Part shown: piece after piece, positions 10,062 through 22,865 of the stretch | How the letters are laid out: every line of letters starts with the position of its first letter | How positions within the stretch are numbered: position 1 is the first letter of the stretch | NCBI GenBank assembly: GCA_029990175.1 | Contig: JARKIP010000003.1 | Span: forward strand, 186,001 to 250,000 | From: Petunia secreta | Lineage: Eukaryota > Streptophyta > Magnoliopsida > Solanales > Solanaceae | DNA length: 64,000 bases | Direction of reading: 5' to 3' | Position numbers and translations under genes: made by a program | Notes under the pieces: model-generated | Database searches by the model: none | What the model was told of the DNA's origin: nothing | What the model saw: only the letters and a program-made list of their open reading frames with translations

Positions 10062-13000
10062 ATGGAAAGTGGTGGTGCTGATGGAAATGTAAAAATGGAA
10101 ACTTTACCAATAAAACCTGATAAAGTTTTCAATAGTTTAGAGCCAGATTTTTCAGTATCTTCACCAGTTACGCGTCAAAAAGCTGCTGCTGCTAAACAAA
10201 TCATCGAGAATCATTACAAGAATTATCTTCAAGGCTTGCAAGATCGTAAAGAAAGGTTCTTTTTTGCAATTTCAATGCTAGATTTCAAAGAATGTGTCTT
10301 TTTGTTGACATTTGTTTGATAAGTATCTGTTTTTTTGGGAATTTATAGAAATTGTCGTGTTAGTCCGGATACATAAAACTATATATTAGTTCCATTTTAG
10401 TTGTCGTTTTAGCTCAAAATTTGTCGTAAGGAAAGGTTTTTTTTTTTTTTTTTTTGTTTGCAATTTACATACTACAATTTAAAGAATGTGTTGACATTTG
10501 TTTGATTAAGTCTCTGTTTTTTGGTAATTTTATAGAAATAGCCGTATTAGTCAGGATACATAGATTATACAGTGATTATATACATATTATACATTGAGTA
10601 TACGAAAAATGGTTGCATTTGTTTAAGCGGCCTAGCTACTGTTCAAACAGTATAAAGATCCCTTTCTTGCAGTTTACATGCTACAGTTAAAGAATGTACC
10701 TTTTGGCTTGACATTTGTTTGATAAAGTCTCCTTTTTTTTAATAATTTTAGTCAGGATACATAGAATATACACTTATTATATACATATGTATACATGGAG
10801 CATATGTAAAATGGTTGCTTTTTGTTTAAGCGGCCTAGCAACCGTTCAGATAGTATAAAGATCCTTTTTTTGGCATTTATAGGAGATGGGCATTGCAAAG
10901 GAGAGCTCAAGAAGCTCAGATACCAAATGAGGAACAAGAAAAGATGCTAAGGAATTTGGAGAAAAGGGAAACTGAGTTTATGAGATTGCAGAGGCATAAA
11001 GTTGGGATTGATGACTTTGAACAGTTGACTGTAATTGGTAAAGGAGCATTTGGTGAGGTAAATTTTCTTTTTCACAGCTCCAATTCATTTATATTGCTTC
11101 ATGTTTTAGGATGCATTTATGCTTTTGAAGTAGCTCAATTCTAGTCTTGTTTGATTAGAATTAGTTGGAATATGCAGTTGTTTTCTTTAAATGATTATTT
11201 AAGTGTAATGTTTGTGCCTTTGTAAGTTTTTGCACCAAACTACTTTTGAAAAGCAAATTTGGTAGTTATAAGTTTGCACCACGTCGTGGTCTAATAAGAT
11301 GATTCAGTTAGTATATTCAGCTTTCTAGGGATGCTTCAACGTAAAGCCTTAAAGAATGCTTTCACCTGATTTTTAATGGATTAAAATAGATCATTTTTCT
11401 GGTGAAATGAGATCATGGAGTTATCTTCTGCAACATATGCATCCAGCATTTCTTGGTATGTTTTTCAAGGGTTACACTTTGACAATGTGGCGAAGAAGAG
11501 TCTGTCTAGCTCATAATGACTATCTCGGAATGTTGTTTGATGCTACTAATTGGGGAAGATATGCTATGGGAACTTAATCTGGTTTAATTTAATAGTTACA
11601 CTGCATCGACCACTTCTTTTAAGACTTGAATGTTGCCTTGTGTATCGAATCATACATGGCATAGTCAATGTTCATATTGGATATTGATGGAGCAGACTTT
11701 GGTGGAGTGATTTCTTTATTGTCTTGCTTATTAATGCAGGTAAGGCTGTGTAGATTCAAAAGCACTGGAGAAGTTTTTGCCATGAAGAAACTGAAGAAAT
11801 CAGAGATGCTTAGCCGTGGACAGGTGACGAATGGAATATAGCTACACAATTTTCATCAATGTTATGCAACAATGTCAGGCCCTTAGCAGATGCTGCTTGA
11901 ATGATTTCATAAACACCATGCTTCCTCTACTAGCTGTTGATAATTTTTGTAGATAGAGGAGGAGCATGTTTTGAGAAAAGAATGATATATTATAAGATAT
12001 ATGATCCAAGAGTTAACATGTTTTACTAAGCATCACATTGAAAAAACACCTTTCCTTATGAATAGCTTGCATGGTATGTGCTTTCTGGTATGTAAAAGAA
12101 GAATTTCAACATTTAATCTGGAAAAAGCTAGGAATAACAGCCATCTACTGACTACTATACTGGTTTGACAACATTTGAAAGCTTACCTAATTTCCCTCAT
12201 TTTCACTCTTACTTCTTAACAAAAAATGAACGAAGTTCGAGTAGAATATCAAGTTAGAGACAGTTTTTTTTCTATTGGTTGGGGGAGGGGTGTGTTTGTA
12301 AATATCTTGTGCACATCAGCCACTGTCAATTGCCACTTAATTGGTCCAAAAGGAAAATAGTGGGTTCCATGGTTAAATTCTATGCATAAATTAATATATT
12401 CATTTTTTGGTTTATGAAAGTTTTACTGCTCTTTCAGGTTGAGCATGTCAGATCTGAGAGGAATCTGCTGGTGGAAGTTGATAGTCGATGCATAGTGAAA
12501 CTCTTCTATTCATTCCAAGACTCAGAATTCTTGTACCTCATAATGGAATATTTACCTGGTGGTGACATTATGACCTTACTAATGAGAGAAGATGTTCTTT
12601 CTGAAGATGTCGCACGGTTCTACATTGCAGAGAGTATTTTAGCTATTCAGTCTATTCATCAGCACAATTATGTACATAGGTATCTCAACAATGGATTAAA
12701 TAGTTTACCTTTTTGCTCCATCTTGCATGTGACGTGATTGTATTGCTATATTCTATAGGAGTGCCAGTTTTACATGTGTGTTTTTGTAGATCAAATAAAT
12801 GATAATGTGTTTATTAATATTGTCAGAAAACTGCCATGCTGCTGTTAAAATAAACATTCTCCTCTGTTGAGTATCATCAAGCGAAGATGTTTAACATAGC
12901 TTCTACTTTCCAAAAGAATTTCTTATACCATGGCACTTATGCTAAGGTGTGGGCCTTTTAGGTTGTTTCAGATCTCTCCCATGCTTTAGCTCTGCTAAGA

Positions 13001-16000
13001 ACTTTTTATAAGCAGCACCTGCAGTTAGAACAACCTTACATATCCTCTTCCTCTTTCTCGTGTCTTTGTTTCACGGAATTAATCTTAATATAGTATTTTT
13101 TTTCCCATTACCTGAAGAATGACTTACTTTATTCTCCAGATTAACAATTGTGTTTATTTGCCTGTACTCTGATTGTCGCAAGTTGTTAGTTTCCTTCAAG
13201 TTTCCTTTGAGGCCTTTTGCCTGTCTTAATTTTCTTTAGAGGTGTCATCATAGGTATCAATTTTCAACGAGCATAAGTTTGTCATATTGGATCAATTAGG
13301 TTTCTTGGTCTTGCAATTTGGTGTTACAGTTTATGTCATTATCTGTTATTGTGAATATGCATAGGGTAGTAAAGTTTGGTCTGCAATCATCCATCAACAT
13401 GCAGCTGATTCAAAATTTATTGTTCTTTCAGGGACATAAAACCTGATAACCTTATACTGGATAGAAATGGCCATCTGAAGCTTTCTGATTTTGGCTTATG
13501 TAAACCCCTCGAAAATAAATACTCATCAATATTATTGGAAGATGAGGACCTTACTAATGCAGAGGCCACTAATGGGGCTGGAGGGAACTCTGGTGGAGAT
13601 GGAGCTCCATGGCCAATGCCAAAAGAACAATTACAGCAGTGGAAACGCAACCGTCGTGCCTTGGTATGCACATCCTCGAATGCTAGTGTTTCACTTTTTC
13701 TAAATTTCAATATATAATTTGGTCAGCTTGCAGAATAATATAATATAATCTTGGTCATTTATAATTGATTAATCCATGATCATTCTTTAATTCAATTGAC
13801 CTATGTATGAAATATTCTGCAGGCATACTCAACAGTTGGAACTCTTGATTACATGGCACCAGAGGTTTTATTGAAAAAAGGATATGGAATTGAATGTGAT
13901 TGGTGGTCACTGGGGGCAATCCTGTATGAGATGCTTGTTGGGTATCCTCCCTTCTGTTCAGAGCATCCAAGAATGACAGCACGCAAGGTATTTTAACTCT
14001 TCTGGTTTTCGTTAGGATGAAAATAAGAGACAGCCAAGGCCTCTAGAATGATCTGCGAATTGGATTAAGACAGAACTTTGTAGACCAAGATTCCAAAAAG
14101 AATCCTTTCGTCAGTGCAACCAGAAAAGATTGTATTAAAATGATTAACTTTCAAGACTATATGGACTTCATATCCTGCAAAACGAATGTTTCCCAAATTG
14201 TGCTACATCTACTTAGCTTTTGCAGAATACTTTCATTCTCGCGGGGCATATCATATTTGTTTTTTGTGTATCAGATAATCAGTTGGAGAACATGCTTGAA
14301 ATTCCCAGAAGAACCAAAAGTATCAGATGAGGCGAAGGATCTGATCTGTCGTCTACTGTGTGATGTTGAATCAAGGTTGGGGACTGGAGGAGTGGAAGAA
14401 ATAAAGGTTTGTATCTACTAAAGAAATGAAGTAATGCTTGCTGAAATTTGCAGAATTTATCTGCGGAAATATTCCCTAATTCTAGTCTTTTTGTTTACTT
14501 AGCGGAAAGCATTCAGTTGTTTTCCTCTATCATTGAAGATTACTGTACTTTTTGTGAAAGACTTCTTATGAGTATGGTGAGTGCTTATGCTGGCTCCATG
14601 TTTTTCGTCTTACTACTTGTGACTGGGTTTTCAGGCTCATCCTTGGTTCAATGGAGTCAACTGGGACATGCTTTATGAAATGGAGGCTGCCTATAAACCT
14701 ATCGTTACAGGAGAGTTAGATACTCAGAATTTTGAGAAGTTCCCTGAGGTGACTTATATACTCCACTAGTTATATTAAATTGACTTTTGTATAAAGCATC
14801 TGTAGTAGTTATTAAACTCACTCTACTTCGCATGACATCGTGGACTGCTCAAAACGAAACGTATACCTTCATGATCCACAAAGTGATACATAAGTTGGAT
14901 TTTTTCTTCCTAACTATTATCTTTTACCATTGGAGCATCAGGGACATGCCCCTCCAGCTCTCTTTCATTAGTAACTCCAGTACAAGTTGACATCATTTAT
15001 GAACTAGGTCCCCTAGAACTTCAACTCCTTTCGGCTTCTTATCCAAAACGCAGTTCTCCAATTATCCCTCATCTCGTATGCCCATGGTTTGCATGAATTC
15101 GGTTTAATTTTAAAAACCATGCTTGCTTCGTTCTTTGAATGTGCTGTCTTTTTGCTTTATAGGTCGAAGATCCTCCATCAACAGGACCAAGAGTGGGACC
15201 CTGGCGAAAGGTAATGATTACATGTTGACAATGCATACTTCAGCCCCCCACCAACCCCCCCCCCCCCCCCACACACCCTTCCACCTCACATAAAAAAGAA
15301 CGTCAAGTTGAAATATAAAAGAAGTGTAAATTTGATCGAAGTACTGACGCAGTTAAATATTTGAAAATTTTCTTCCATGAGACTATAGTTGAGTGATTCC
15401 TATAGGTGGATTAAATAACCTGTGAGGGTTCCTCTGTTTACAGTTTTAGTTAGTAATTTTCCTAATTGTTTCCTTTTCCTGGAGTTTTGGTTCCAATTTA
15501 TCTCCCAATCTAATACACAGGAAATCCTTCCATATACTTTCGTTCTTTGATTGTAAAGAGATATGAGTTGTGTATATATATTTACTGATTCCATCATGCA
15601 GATGCTGACCTCAAAAGATTCCAATTTTATTGGATTTACTTTCAAGAAATCAGATATCCTCAAATCAGCTGAAGCTTCAGGTGTGCTGCTGTTAAACTGA
15701 ATTCTTTAATTTTGTGGCTGCATCATCTCCATATCTCATCACGCATATGCACCGCCTTCTATTGTTCAAAAGGGGTCTGAACTTACTATGACACTAAGAA
15801 ATACACTTTTGCAAGCACTTCCTTCTTCTGTCTGGCTCACACTGTGTCGAAAAGACTCTGCTATGTACGTACCACGTTGGTGCAGTATTCTTCCTCACCC
15901 TTCGAAGTCTTACTAGCTTTGACAAAAACAACTGAGTATCCATTTTCTTGGAGGGGAGGCACTATAATAGATCTGTTAAAAAAGGCTCTTTAAAGAGGAA

Positions 16001-17189
16001 GGTGAATGAGATCGTAGTAAAGCAGAACACATAATGAACATCTCCTCATAAGAAAGGAAATGTTCTCCTTGATATGGCATTAGCAATGACAATAACTGGT
16101 GCATATAAAAGCCTTGAATGAGCAAAATGGATTGAGCATGTGTCGCTCTTTTGACTGTTGCATTTTTTGACAAAATAATACCTAATATCATTATTCACAT
16201 AGGGTCACTGCAGCTTTTTTCTTGAATGGTACTTTCTTTAAAGGTTAGCATATTGGAGCTTCTAAATTTTTTGTCCTTTCACTGCACAATAATATCTTCA
16301 AGCTCTTTCACAACCCATAGTTAATTGAGAATTATCTGTTCTTAATTTTTTTCTCAAAAGGTAAGTCGATAATTTATTTACAATCCAGCACAAGTGCTGC
16401 TCAGTAAAACTGAAGGGATACATCCCTCTCCAAAAAGTACTGAACTAAATTGTCAGCAGTTAACTGATAGTAACTATCTATTCACTGAAGTACTGAAACA
16501 AATGAAGATTAAAGGAGGGTGCTTTAATGGTTGGTAACCTAGGAATCAGACGCCAGTCTTGCTCCCTCCCCTCCCTGCAAATGTGAAATTAGTCTCTCAG
16601 ATTTGTCACAGTAGAGCTCAAATATTGACAATTTCTGCAGGAAGATAGTCAAACTTCATATTCCTGATTTTTCAAGCCTATATTGGAGTCATCATTTTAT
16701 CCAAATATTTCTCGTTGTAAATGCAAATTTTCCCTGTAACTTGGTTTGTATGTTGTTTATCTTCCTCTAGTTTCTAACACACATATTTATCGTGCAGGTA
16801 TAGATATGAGTTCAAATGGACGTTCTAAGCCTCCTTCATTAGTGAACTTATTTGGTATGGTAACTTCTCTTGCATACTGTACTTTCTTTTCATGATTTTC
16901 ATAACATTGGATGAGATTTGAAGTTTGAACCATGACAAAAATATTGTTTAAAACAAGGTTTCTACCTGAACAAGCATTTTTTAATCAGCCTAAGCAACTA
17001 TTGGGTAATCAAAACCAGAAATGCACTTCCTCATGAAAAAACTTTTCCTCTAAAATGAATTGTATCATACCAAATGCACCCATAGTCTATGACTTCTATG
17101 AAACGATGATGATTTTGCCATGTGTTGCAGGTCGGATGGACGTGCAAGACACAATAGAAGAGGATCAGAAAGGAGAACAGATTTTATGA
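10062..17189 (+). CDS. NDR/tricorner-like AGC serine/threonine protein kinase (12 exons, 526 aa)
   Basis: Exons 10062-10255, 10883-11057, 11740-11823, 12438-12679, 13432-13663, 13823-13987, 14275-14406, 14635-14748, 15163-15210, 15602-15680, 16798-16854 and 17131-17189 (stop TGA) join to 1581 bp without a frame break; all introns are GT-AG. Visible: N-terminal regulatory helix region (~30-105) that in this family binds MOB proteins; Gly loop GKGAFGEV (117-124), ATP lysine K139, HRD aspartate D233, DFG 251-253, the long basic insert before the activation segment (~254-310) typical of NDR kinases, activation-segment S312, and C-terminal hydrophobic motif FIGFTF with T475. NDR kinases act with MOB co-activators in cell growth and polarity. 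Length fits plant NDRs. Convergent with UROD. The exact paralogue cannot be fixed here. Confidence 0.95.
10256..10882 (+). repeat. Degenerate tandem repeat in kinase intron 1
   Basis: About three units of ~200 bp share TTGACATTTGTTTGAT, GTCAGGATACATAGA.TATAC, TTTAAGCGGCCTAGC and CAGTATAAAGATCC. The first two units also share the exon 1 end: CGTAAAGAAAG|GT at 10245-10257 and CGTAAGGAAAG|GT at 10425-10437. Confidence 0.75.
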
Positions 17190-17883
17190 GTCCAATTGCT
17201 TGTCCATACTGACAACAAGCGGCAAATTTCTTTTGTACAAAAAGAGTAACAATAATCTTTGAGTTTTACATAATTTTGAGTTTTGCCTTTCCATTTGGGT
17301 CTCCCCATCTAATTAGGTAATGGTAAATGTTATTGTACATACACTGTAACAGATATATTCTTAAATTTCTGTCATATTATATTAATGGAGATCAGTTTTT
17401 CTAACAAATTTATGGTTTGGTAAAATGGTTGCTCCAATTCTGATGGATGGAGTGGATCTTTTTCTTTTTCTCATATTCTGGAGGAAATAATTTAATATCT
17501 GGATCAAAACTAAAGATGAATCGAATTATTCTGATCACATTCCACGAACAATATTTTCGAAAAGACTGAAAAAAAGTGCAAATCTATGTCCAGGCGGGAG
17601 CCAAGTATTTAGTTATAAAAGAGAGAATGATGGAAAAATTATATAATACAACAGATTTGCTCAATTAATTCCAAGAATAAGATAAAATTAACGATGCTAG
17701 TTCATTCACGAGCATTAGTTTCTTAGCTCCTGACCTAAAGGACCTAAAGTGAACCACTGAAACCAGCACCCTAACAAAGCTACTAAATGACCAAAAGACC
17801 TCCTCTGCATACTAAGATTCACATGGAAATTACAAGCTGTGCTAGTAAAAAGGCTTCCAGCCTGCTTTACAAAATTGCCGTCT
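17190..17883. other. Convergent 3' flanks of kinase and UROD
   Basis: No ORF. The kinase 3' UTR probably runs to about 17400; the part from 17190 to ~17525 has a diverged copy at 35448-36025. The UROD 3' UTR lies from 17883 leftwards. Confidence 0.5.
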
Positions 17884-20800
17884 TCAAGCTACAACTTTAG
17901 TTTCTTCAGATATATGATCCTCAACTTCATCAAAATTGAAGCTTTTGGCAACATCAAAGAAGTGAGCAACAGCTTCTTCAGGTGTACCTACAAGCACCCC
18001 ATGGCCAAGATTGAGAATGTGACCCCTCGGCCCTGCACTCTTGACAACCCTGCCGGAGAAAGAGTGTCAGATTTTCTTACTAAACTAGAAAAACTTGAGA
18101 TGTTAAATTTACAACCAAACCCATCCTTCCTGCAAACTTTCTTCCTTTATTGGTTTGATCTAAGAGCAAAAAAGATTGACTTCTACATGCCATGTCCTCT
18201 ATTCAACAAATCATTAAACCACAAACAGTTTTAGCATCAAGATATAGTGGTACATGCTGAAGACTCGAACACATTTACATGTCATGCCTTCTTAAAAATC
18301 ATTAAACCAAAAAATACTTGTTTTTCTATTTTTTGACAAGAACGATATTTTTCTTAAAACAACTTCATGCATAAAATATGAAACCATAATTTAACTTTCT
18401 ACACAGTAAATTATTGTCATGTTAAAAAAAGATTTTTCTGTTTTAACATACAGTTCAAATTTCAAAACATAAGTAAAAAATGGTCTGTAACTATAACTGT
18501 ATGTAAACATTAGGGTACATGTATGATAGTAATCTAATCATCAAAGTTAATGTGCTTCACACAGTTATCCAAGTTAGTAGATGTAAAGTATGGTACTGAT
18601 TCAAGTCTTCAAGATTTGCAGAGAAGTAATTGTCATGTAATCGAATTTGCAATCACATTTTAAAGCCCTTTCCACATCTTCCAACTATACCTTAACATAC
18701 TATAACAACTCAATATAATAACTCAACTAATTCAAACATTGCTCAGTTTCCATCTTACTTGCAATAGAGGAAGCATAATTTGAGGTTGGGTTTCCAAATT
18801 AAAGTTCCGAACTTAGTAAATACGCAATGACTAAAGGCTCAGTTATGCAAACAAACCTTTTAATTTCATCTGTCAATGAAGAAAGAGGACAAAATAAGCT
18901 AGCAGGATCCACATTCCCCTGGATACCGATATCAGTTCCTAGTCGCTTCCTTCCATCTGCCATATCCACCGTCCAATCAAGTCCAATTACATCAACTCCA
19001 GTTGCCTTCATCCTTTCAAGAAGTCCACCATTTCCATTAATGTAGAGCACAATCGGTGTTTGTGGACACTTTCTTTTAGTTATAGTTACTATCTGCATTC
19101 AAAACTCTGAGAGGTGTTCAAAAAAGGAAATAGAATGATAAGAACCTTTTCTTACTGAGTAATAGAGAATGGTATTCCAACAAAACCAATTGACTATTAA
19201 AACAATCAAAGAATCTTCGTCTAATCCACACATCCACCATGATATGTAACACTATGACCTTAATCTATGAACCTTATTTCCGAGGCTAATCCACCAAAGA
19301 ACTCCAATAAAGTTCTTCTATGACCTCCCATCCAACCTATGGCACCAAAAGATTGTGATAAGAAGGTCCTACTTGGGCAGACGAACGCGTGTTAGTTTCC
19401 CTGACTAAGAAAACAAAATCTAGCTTACCTCATCAATATAAGGCTTTGACCAGCAGTCCCACATATGTGGAGGGAGTTGTCCCCCCCACGAATCAAATAT
19501 CTGGATGCAATGAGCTCCAGACTCCACTTGGAAGACAATATACTCAGCAATTGCTTTTGACAAATGAGATAACAGAGCTCTCAATACATGGGGAGCAGTA
19601 TGGCACATGTCCTTAATTGTCGTATACGTGCGAGTTGTACCTCCTTCAACTATGTAGGTAGCAATTGTCCAAGGAGCTCCAACAAAACCCAAAACTGCAG
19701 CTTGCTCTCCAACCTGACATTTTGGGGGAGGAAAGAAATCCTTTAGCATTTATTACTTTGTTTCATTACACTTGCTTCAAGACAATGTAAAAGTGAGATA
19801 TCAGGGTAATCTCACAAGTGCAAGTAACATGGAATTAATAAAGATACCTCTTTCCGCAAAATCCTAAGAGACTCTCCCACAAATTGTAGTTTCTCCAAGT
19901 CAATGGAGTGCAAAGCTTTCAATCCCTCTTCGGAACGAATGGGAGACTGAATGACTGGGCCTCTCACATCTTCAATGTCAAATTGGACACCGAATGCAGG
20001 TAGGGGAGTAAGTATATCTGAAAAAATGATTACTCCATCTGGATGAAAAGCTTCCCAGGGCTGCAAAGAAATTTCCACAATGAGATCAGTTGTCTCTGAT
20101 CTCTCTCTGAAGGATGGATGTTTCTTTGCAAGCTTTCTGTAAACAGCCATATACCTTCCCGCTTGACGCATCATCCATGCAGGAGGACGACTCACCCGTT
20201 CTCTTCTTGCAGCCTTCACCAATAGTGGATCTGAAACACATACAATTGGAAGCACAAAGTTGAGTGCCTCACAAAGAGCTTATAGGCACATAAACACCCT
20301 GCACTTTTACAATGAGAATAGCTGTTTTACTATAAGCGATTAATAAGAATCAATCTGGAATGCAGCTTTTGGATTTGACGAGACCAAGTAAATCAATAGA
20401 ACATGGTTCCACCACGAGCAGTTAACACCTTGAATCAGCGACAAGAGCACCCTGTTAAATATTAATTCCGTATTTGCTATGGAAGGGAAAAACTTTTTTT
20501 TTTTTAATCAAGTAATGGAAGAGAGAAATTATTAAAACTCCTAAGAAAATTCCTTCAGGACGGACCTCAACAAAATACAATCTAATATTAATTCTTCAAC
20601 AAGGCTCAACAAAATATAATCTATTCATACCAGAGTTACAATCAAAAGCTAGGAACCAAAGGGATAAGAGAAGTTATACCATTGTCTCTCCCGAAAGAAA
20701 ATTCAAATATTCTCAATTTGATAAAAAGGTAATGATATAAAATAATCAATACAGATGTCATATTAATCAAAATATACTTGTAAACGTACTCTAAATTATC

Positions 20801-22518
20801 TTACACCAAGCCTCAAGAGTGAATAAATTATTTGAGAAAATGAAATGTTAAACAGCAATACTGGGTCTTTGGAGAGGTAGAGGTAGACCGAAGAAGAACT
20901 GGGTCGAGGTGATTAGACAGGACATGGCCAGATCCAGATCACCGAGGACATGACCTTAGATAGGAGAGCTTGGAGGTCGAGGATTAGGGTAGAAGGTTAG
21001 GTAGTATTCCAGTATCTTTTCTCTTATTAGAAGTAGTATTAGACATATATAGCCGACTTTCATCTTAGTCTTCACCTTTATATTTACTACTATTATCTTT
21101 TTGGTTTGGATGTTCTTTAGTTTTATCATTCTCTTTAGCATAATAGTGTTGCCTTGATTTTCAAAACTTTTTTCAAAACTTTTTTAGCCGAGGGTCTATC
21201 GGAAACAGCCTCCCCACCTTGTGGGGGTAAGGTCTGCGTACATCTTACCCTCCCCGGACCCCACTTGTGGGATATACGGGGTATGTTGTCGTTCTTCTTG
21301 TTGTTGTTGTTGTAAATGCTAAGCAGCAATGATAATATTGGTCTTTCCTAACACAGTAAATCTGACAAAACAGAAACCCCACCAATAAGCACGCAAAAGA
21401 AACATATACACAAGAAAAAGTATTAATAAATCATAAGATCTGTTATGAATCCAGACCTGAAGAGGTTGCAGGTTTGCTTATAACAACATTTTAAGACAAC
21501 TGAACATAGTGTTACATCTTCTTTTTTTTTTTACAAGCGAGAAATCCTGAGGGTCAATGGTGCACGATTCGAAGCCCTGTGGATAATGAGCCCAAGTGTT
21601 TGTCAGCGGCAGGATTCGAACCTTTGGCGTGTGCCTAAATCAAATCACAAGTTGCATTTCTAACACTAGATCAAAGCCTAGAGGCTGAACAAAGTGATAC
21701 ATCTTCAAACAACTTCTCAAGTCTTCTCACCTTTTCCATAAAGACCCGGATTAAGCACTAAGGTCAAATTTCATGACAAACTCCACCTATAGCGTGCACA
21801 CGCGCACACACTTATCTCTCATTTCCACACACACACACTCTGCCTTTGATTTCTATGCTAACAATGTGTTGCAGTGGATTGCATTACTTGCATCCATGGT
21901 TGTATACTTGTATCTTTCTTCTTTCCACTCCTCAAACATGATACACAATTCAATTAAACTTTCTTCCCCTTTGTATAACTAATGATGTATAATAGTACCT
22001 TCATGTAGTTCCTAAATAAGTGGTAGTCCCTCTGTTCCACTTTAAACCGGCACGGAGTTTCAGGAGACTTTTGAGATTTGTGATCTAAAATAAACCATAG
22101 ACATTTGTGTCGCAATAAATCATTTCATTAAGGTAAAGTCCAGATTTTGAAGTTAAATTGTTATTAAATATTGAAAGCTGACATTCTTCTTGAAACAAAT
22201 TAATAAGGAATGTTGCCACATAAACTAGAACGGAGGGAGTCGACGAAGAGATATACCAGAAGAGGAGCAGGCCTGAAATACTTTATTGGCATTGAGCTTT
22301 GTGGGTTTAATAGAAACCCCATTTGAAAGAAACCCAAATTGCACAAACAAGCTTGAGGATTTCCAGTCTAGTCCACCAAGATTGCAACAATTACTGCAAA
22401 ACAAAAGACACACAATTTGCATTTATGTAAAGTAAAAGAATTTGGACAAAAGAGTGAAATGGAAATGTGGAAAAAGCATAGACCTTGTTGTTGTCGTCGT
22501 TAATGGAGAGAAACCCAT
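17884..22518 (-). CDS. Uroporphyrinogen decarboxylase, chloroplast type (6 exons, 413 aa)
   Basis: Converts uroporphyrinogen III to coproporphyrinogen III by four decarboxylations, on the way to haem and chlorophyll. Exons on the - strand: 22518-22484, 22393-22257, 20230-19848, 19713-19429, 19092-18857 and 18049-17884 (stop TGA); they sum to 1242 bp in one frame with GT-AG introns. The mature part begins about residue 57 (SDPLLVKA). Visible: signature RPPAWMMRQAGRY (72-84) with the substrate-binding arginines, IIFSDIL with the catalytic Asp (D129), GFVGAPWT, FDSWGG and INGNGG, and a C-terminal LGHGVLVGTPEEAV motif. The first ~55 residues are Ser/Thr-rich with few acidic residues, consistent with a plastid transit peptide. 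Intron 2 is 2 kb and holds a LINE end, a SINE-like block and a MITE. Confidence 0.95.
20866..21317 (+). mobile_element. LINE (RTE-like) 3' end in UROD intron 2
   Basis: Starts inside the RT tail: a + strand frame reads GRGRPKKNWVEVIRQDM (about 20873-20923). The non-coding end carries GGTCTATCGGAAACAGCCTC, GTAAGGTCTGCGTACATCTT and CCCCACTTGTGGGAT and finishes in a TTGTTG run near 21315, the usual end of this family. Antisense to UROD and confined to the intron. Confidence 0.8.
21516..21690 (-). mobile_element. tRNA-derived SINE-like element, antisense to the window
   Basis: On the - strand there is a perfect Pol III B box (GGTTCGAATCC, about 21609-21619), flanked by tRNA-like sequence and ending in an A-run (the T-run at 21521-21532 on the + strand). 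A clear A box was not found, so family and left end are uncertain. Confidence 0.5.
22026..22242. mobile_element. Stowaway-like MITE in UROD intron 2
   Basis: Ends are inverted: GTCCCTCTGTTCCAC at the left and the complement ACTCCCTCCGTTCTAG at the right, about 215 bp apart, the CTCCCTCYGTTC signature of Stowaway MITEs. Right end lies ~15 bp from the 5' splice site of intron 2. Confidence 0.75.
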
Positions 22519-22865
22519 AGCTAAAGAGCAGCTGATGTTTCCCCCCCTCTCCTTATCTTTCCGAATCTCTCACCCTTTTAACTGTCAAAAGAATACCATG
22601 ATGTGCAATGGTTAAATTGTAAATTTTAATACCATCAATTTGTTTGGCACTTCAAGAGGGCCATCAAGTAGGATGCTCTTATATCACAACTCTTTGGTCG
22701 CGGTTCTTCCTAAATATGAATACACCATATTTTGTTTATTGAGCTTTGCTTTTTTAATTCAAGCCTTTTAGTACTCTATTCGTCTTATTTTAATTATCTA
22801 TTTTAATTTTTTTATACCCATTAAAAAATTAATAAGTACAATATATATTTTACTACCAAGTTATC
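22519..22865 (-). promoter_or_regulatory. UROD upstream region
   Basis: Non-coding sequence between the UROD start and the truncated copia element. A CT-rich stretch (CCCCCCCTCTCCTTATC, + strand, 22541-22557) is near the start. Copia sequence begins within ~350 bp of the ATG. Confidence 0.45.

Noticed and set aside
15246..15275. C-run in kinase intron 9 as a regulatory element
   Set aside because: Simple homopolymer in a poorly conserved intron; no further support.
21600..21625. Possible tRNA gene from GGTTCGAATCC
   Set aside because: No cloverleaf or A box; an A-rich tail follows, so a SINE is more likely.
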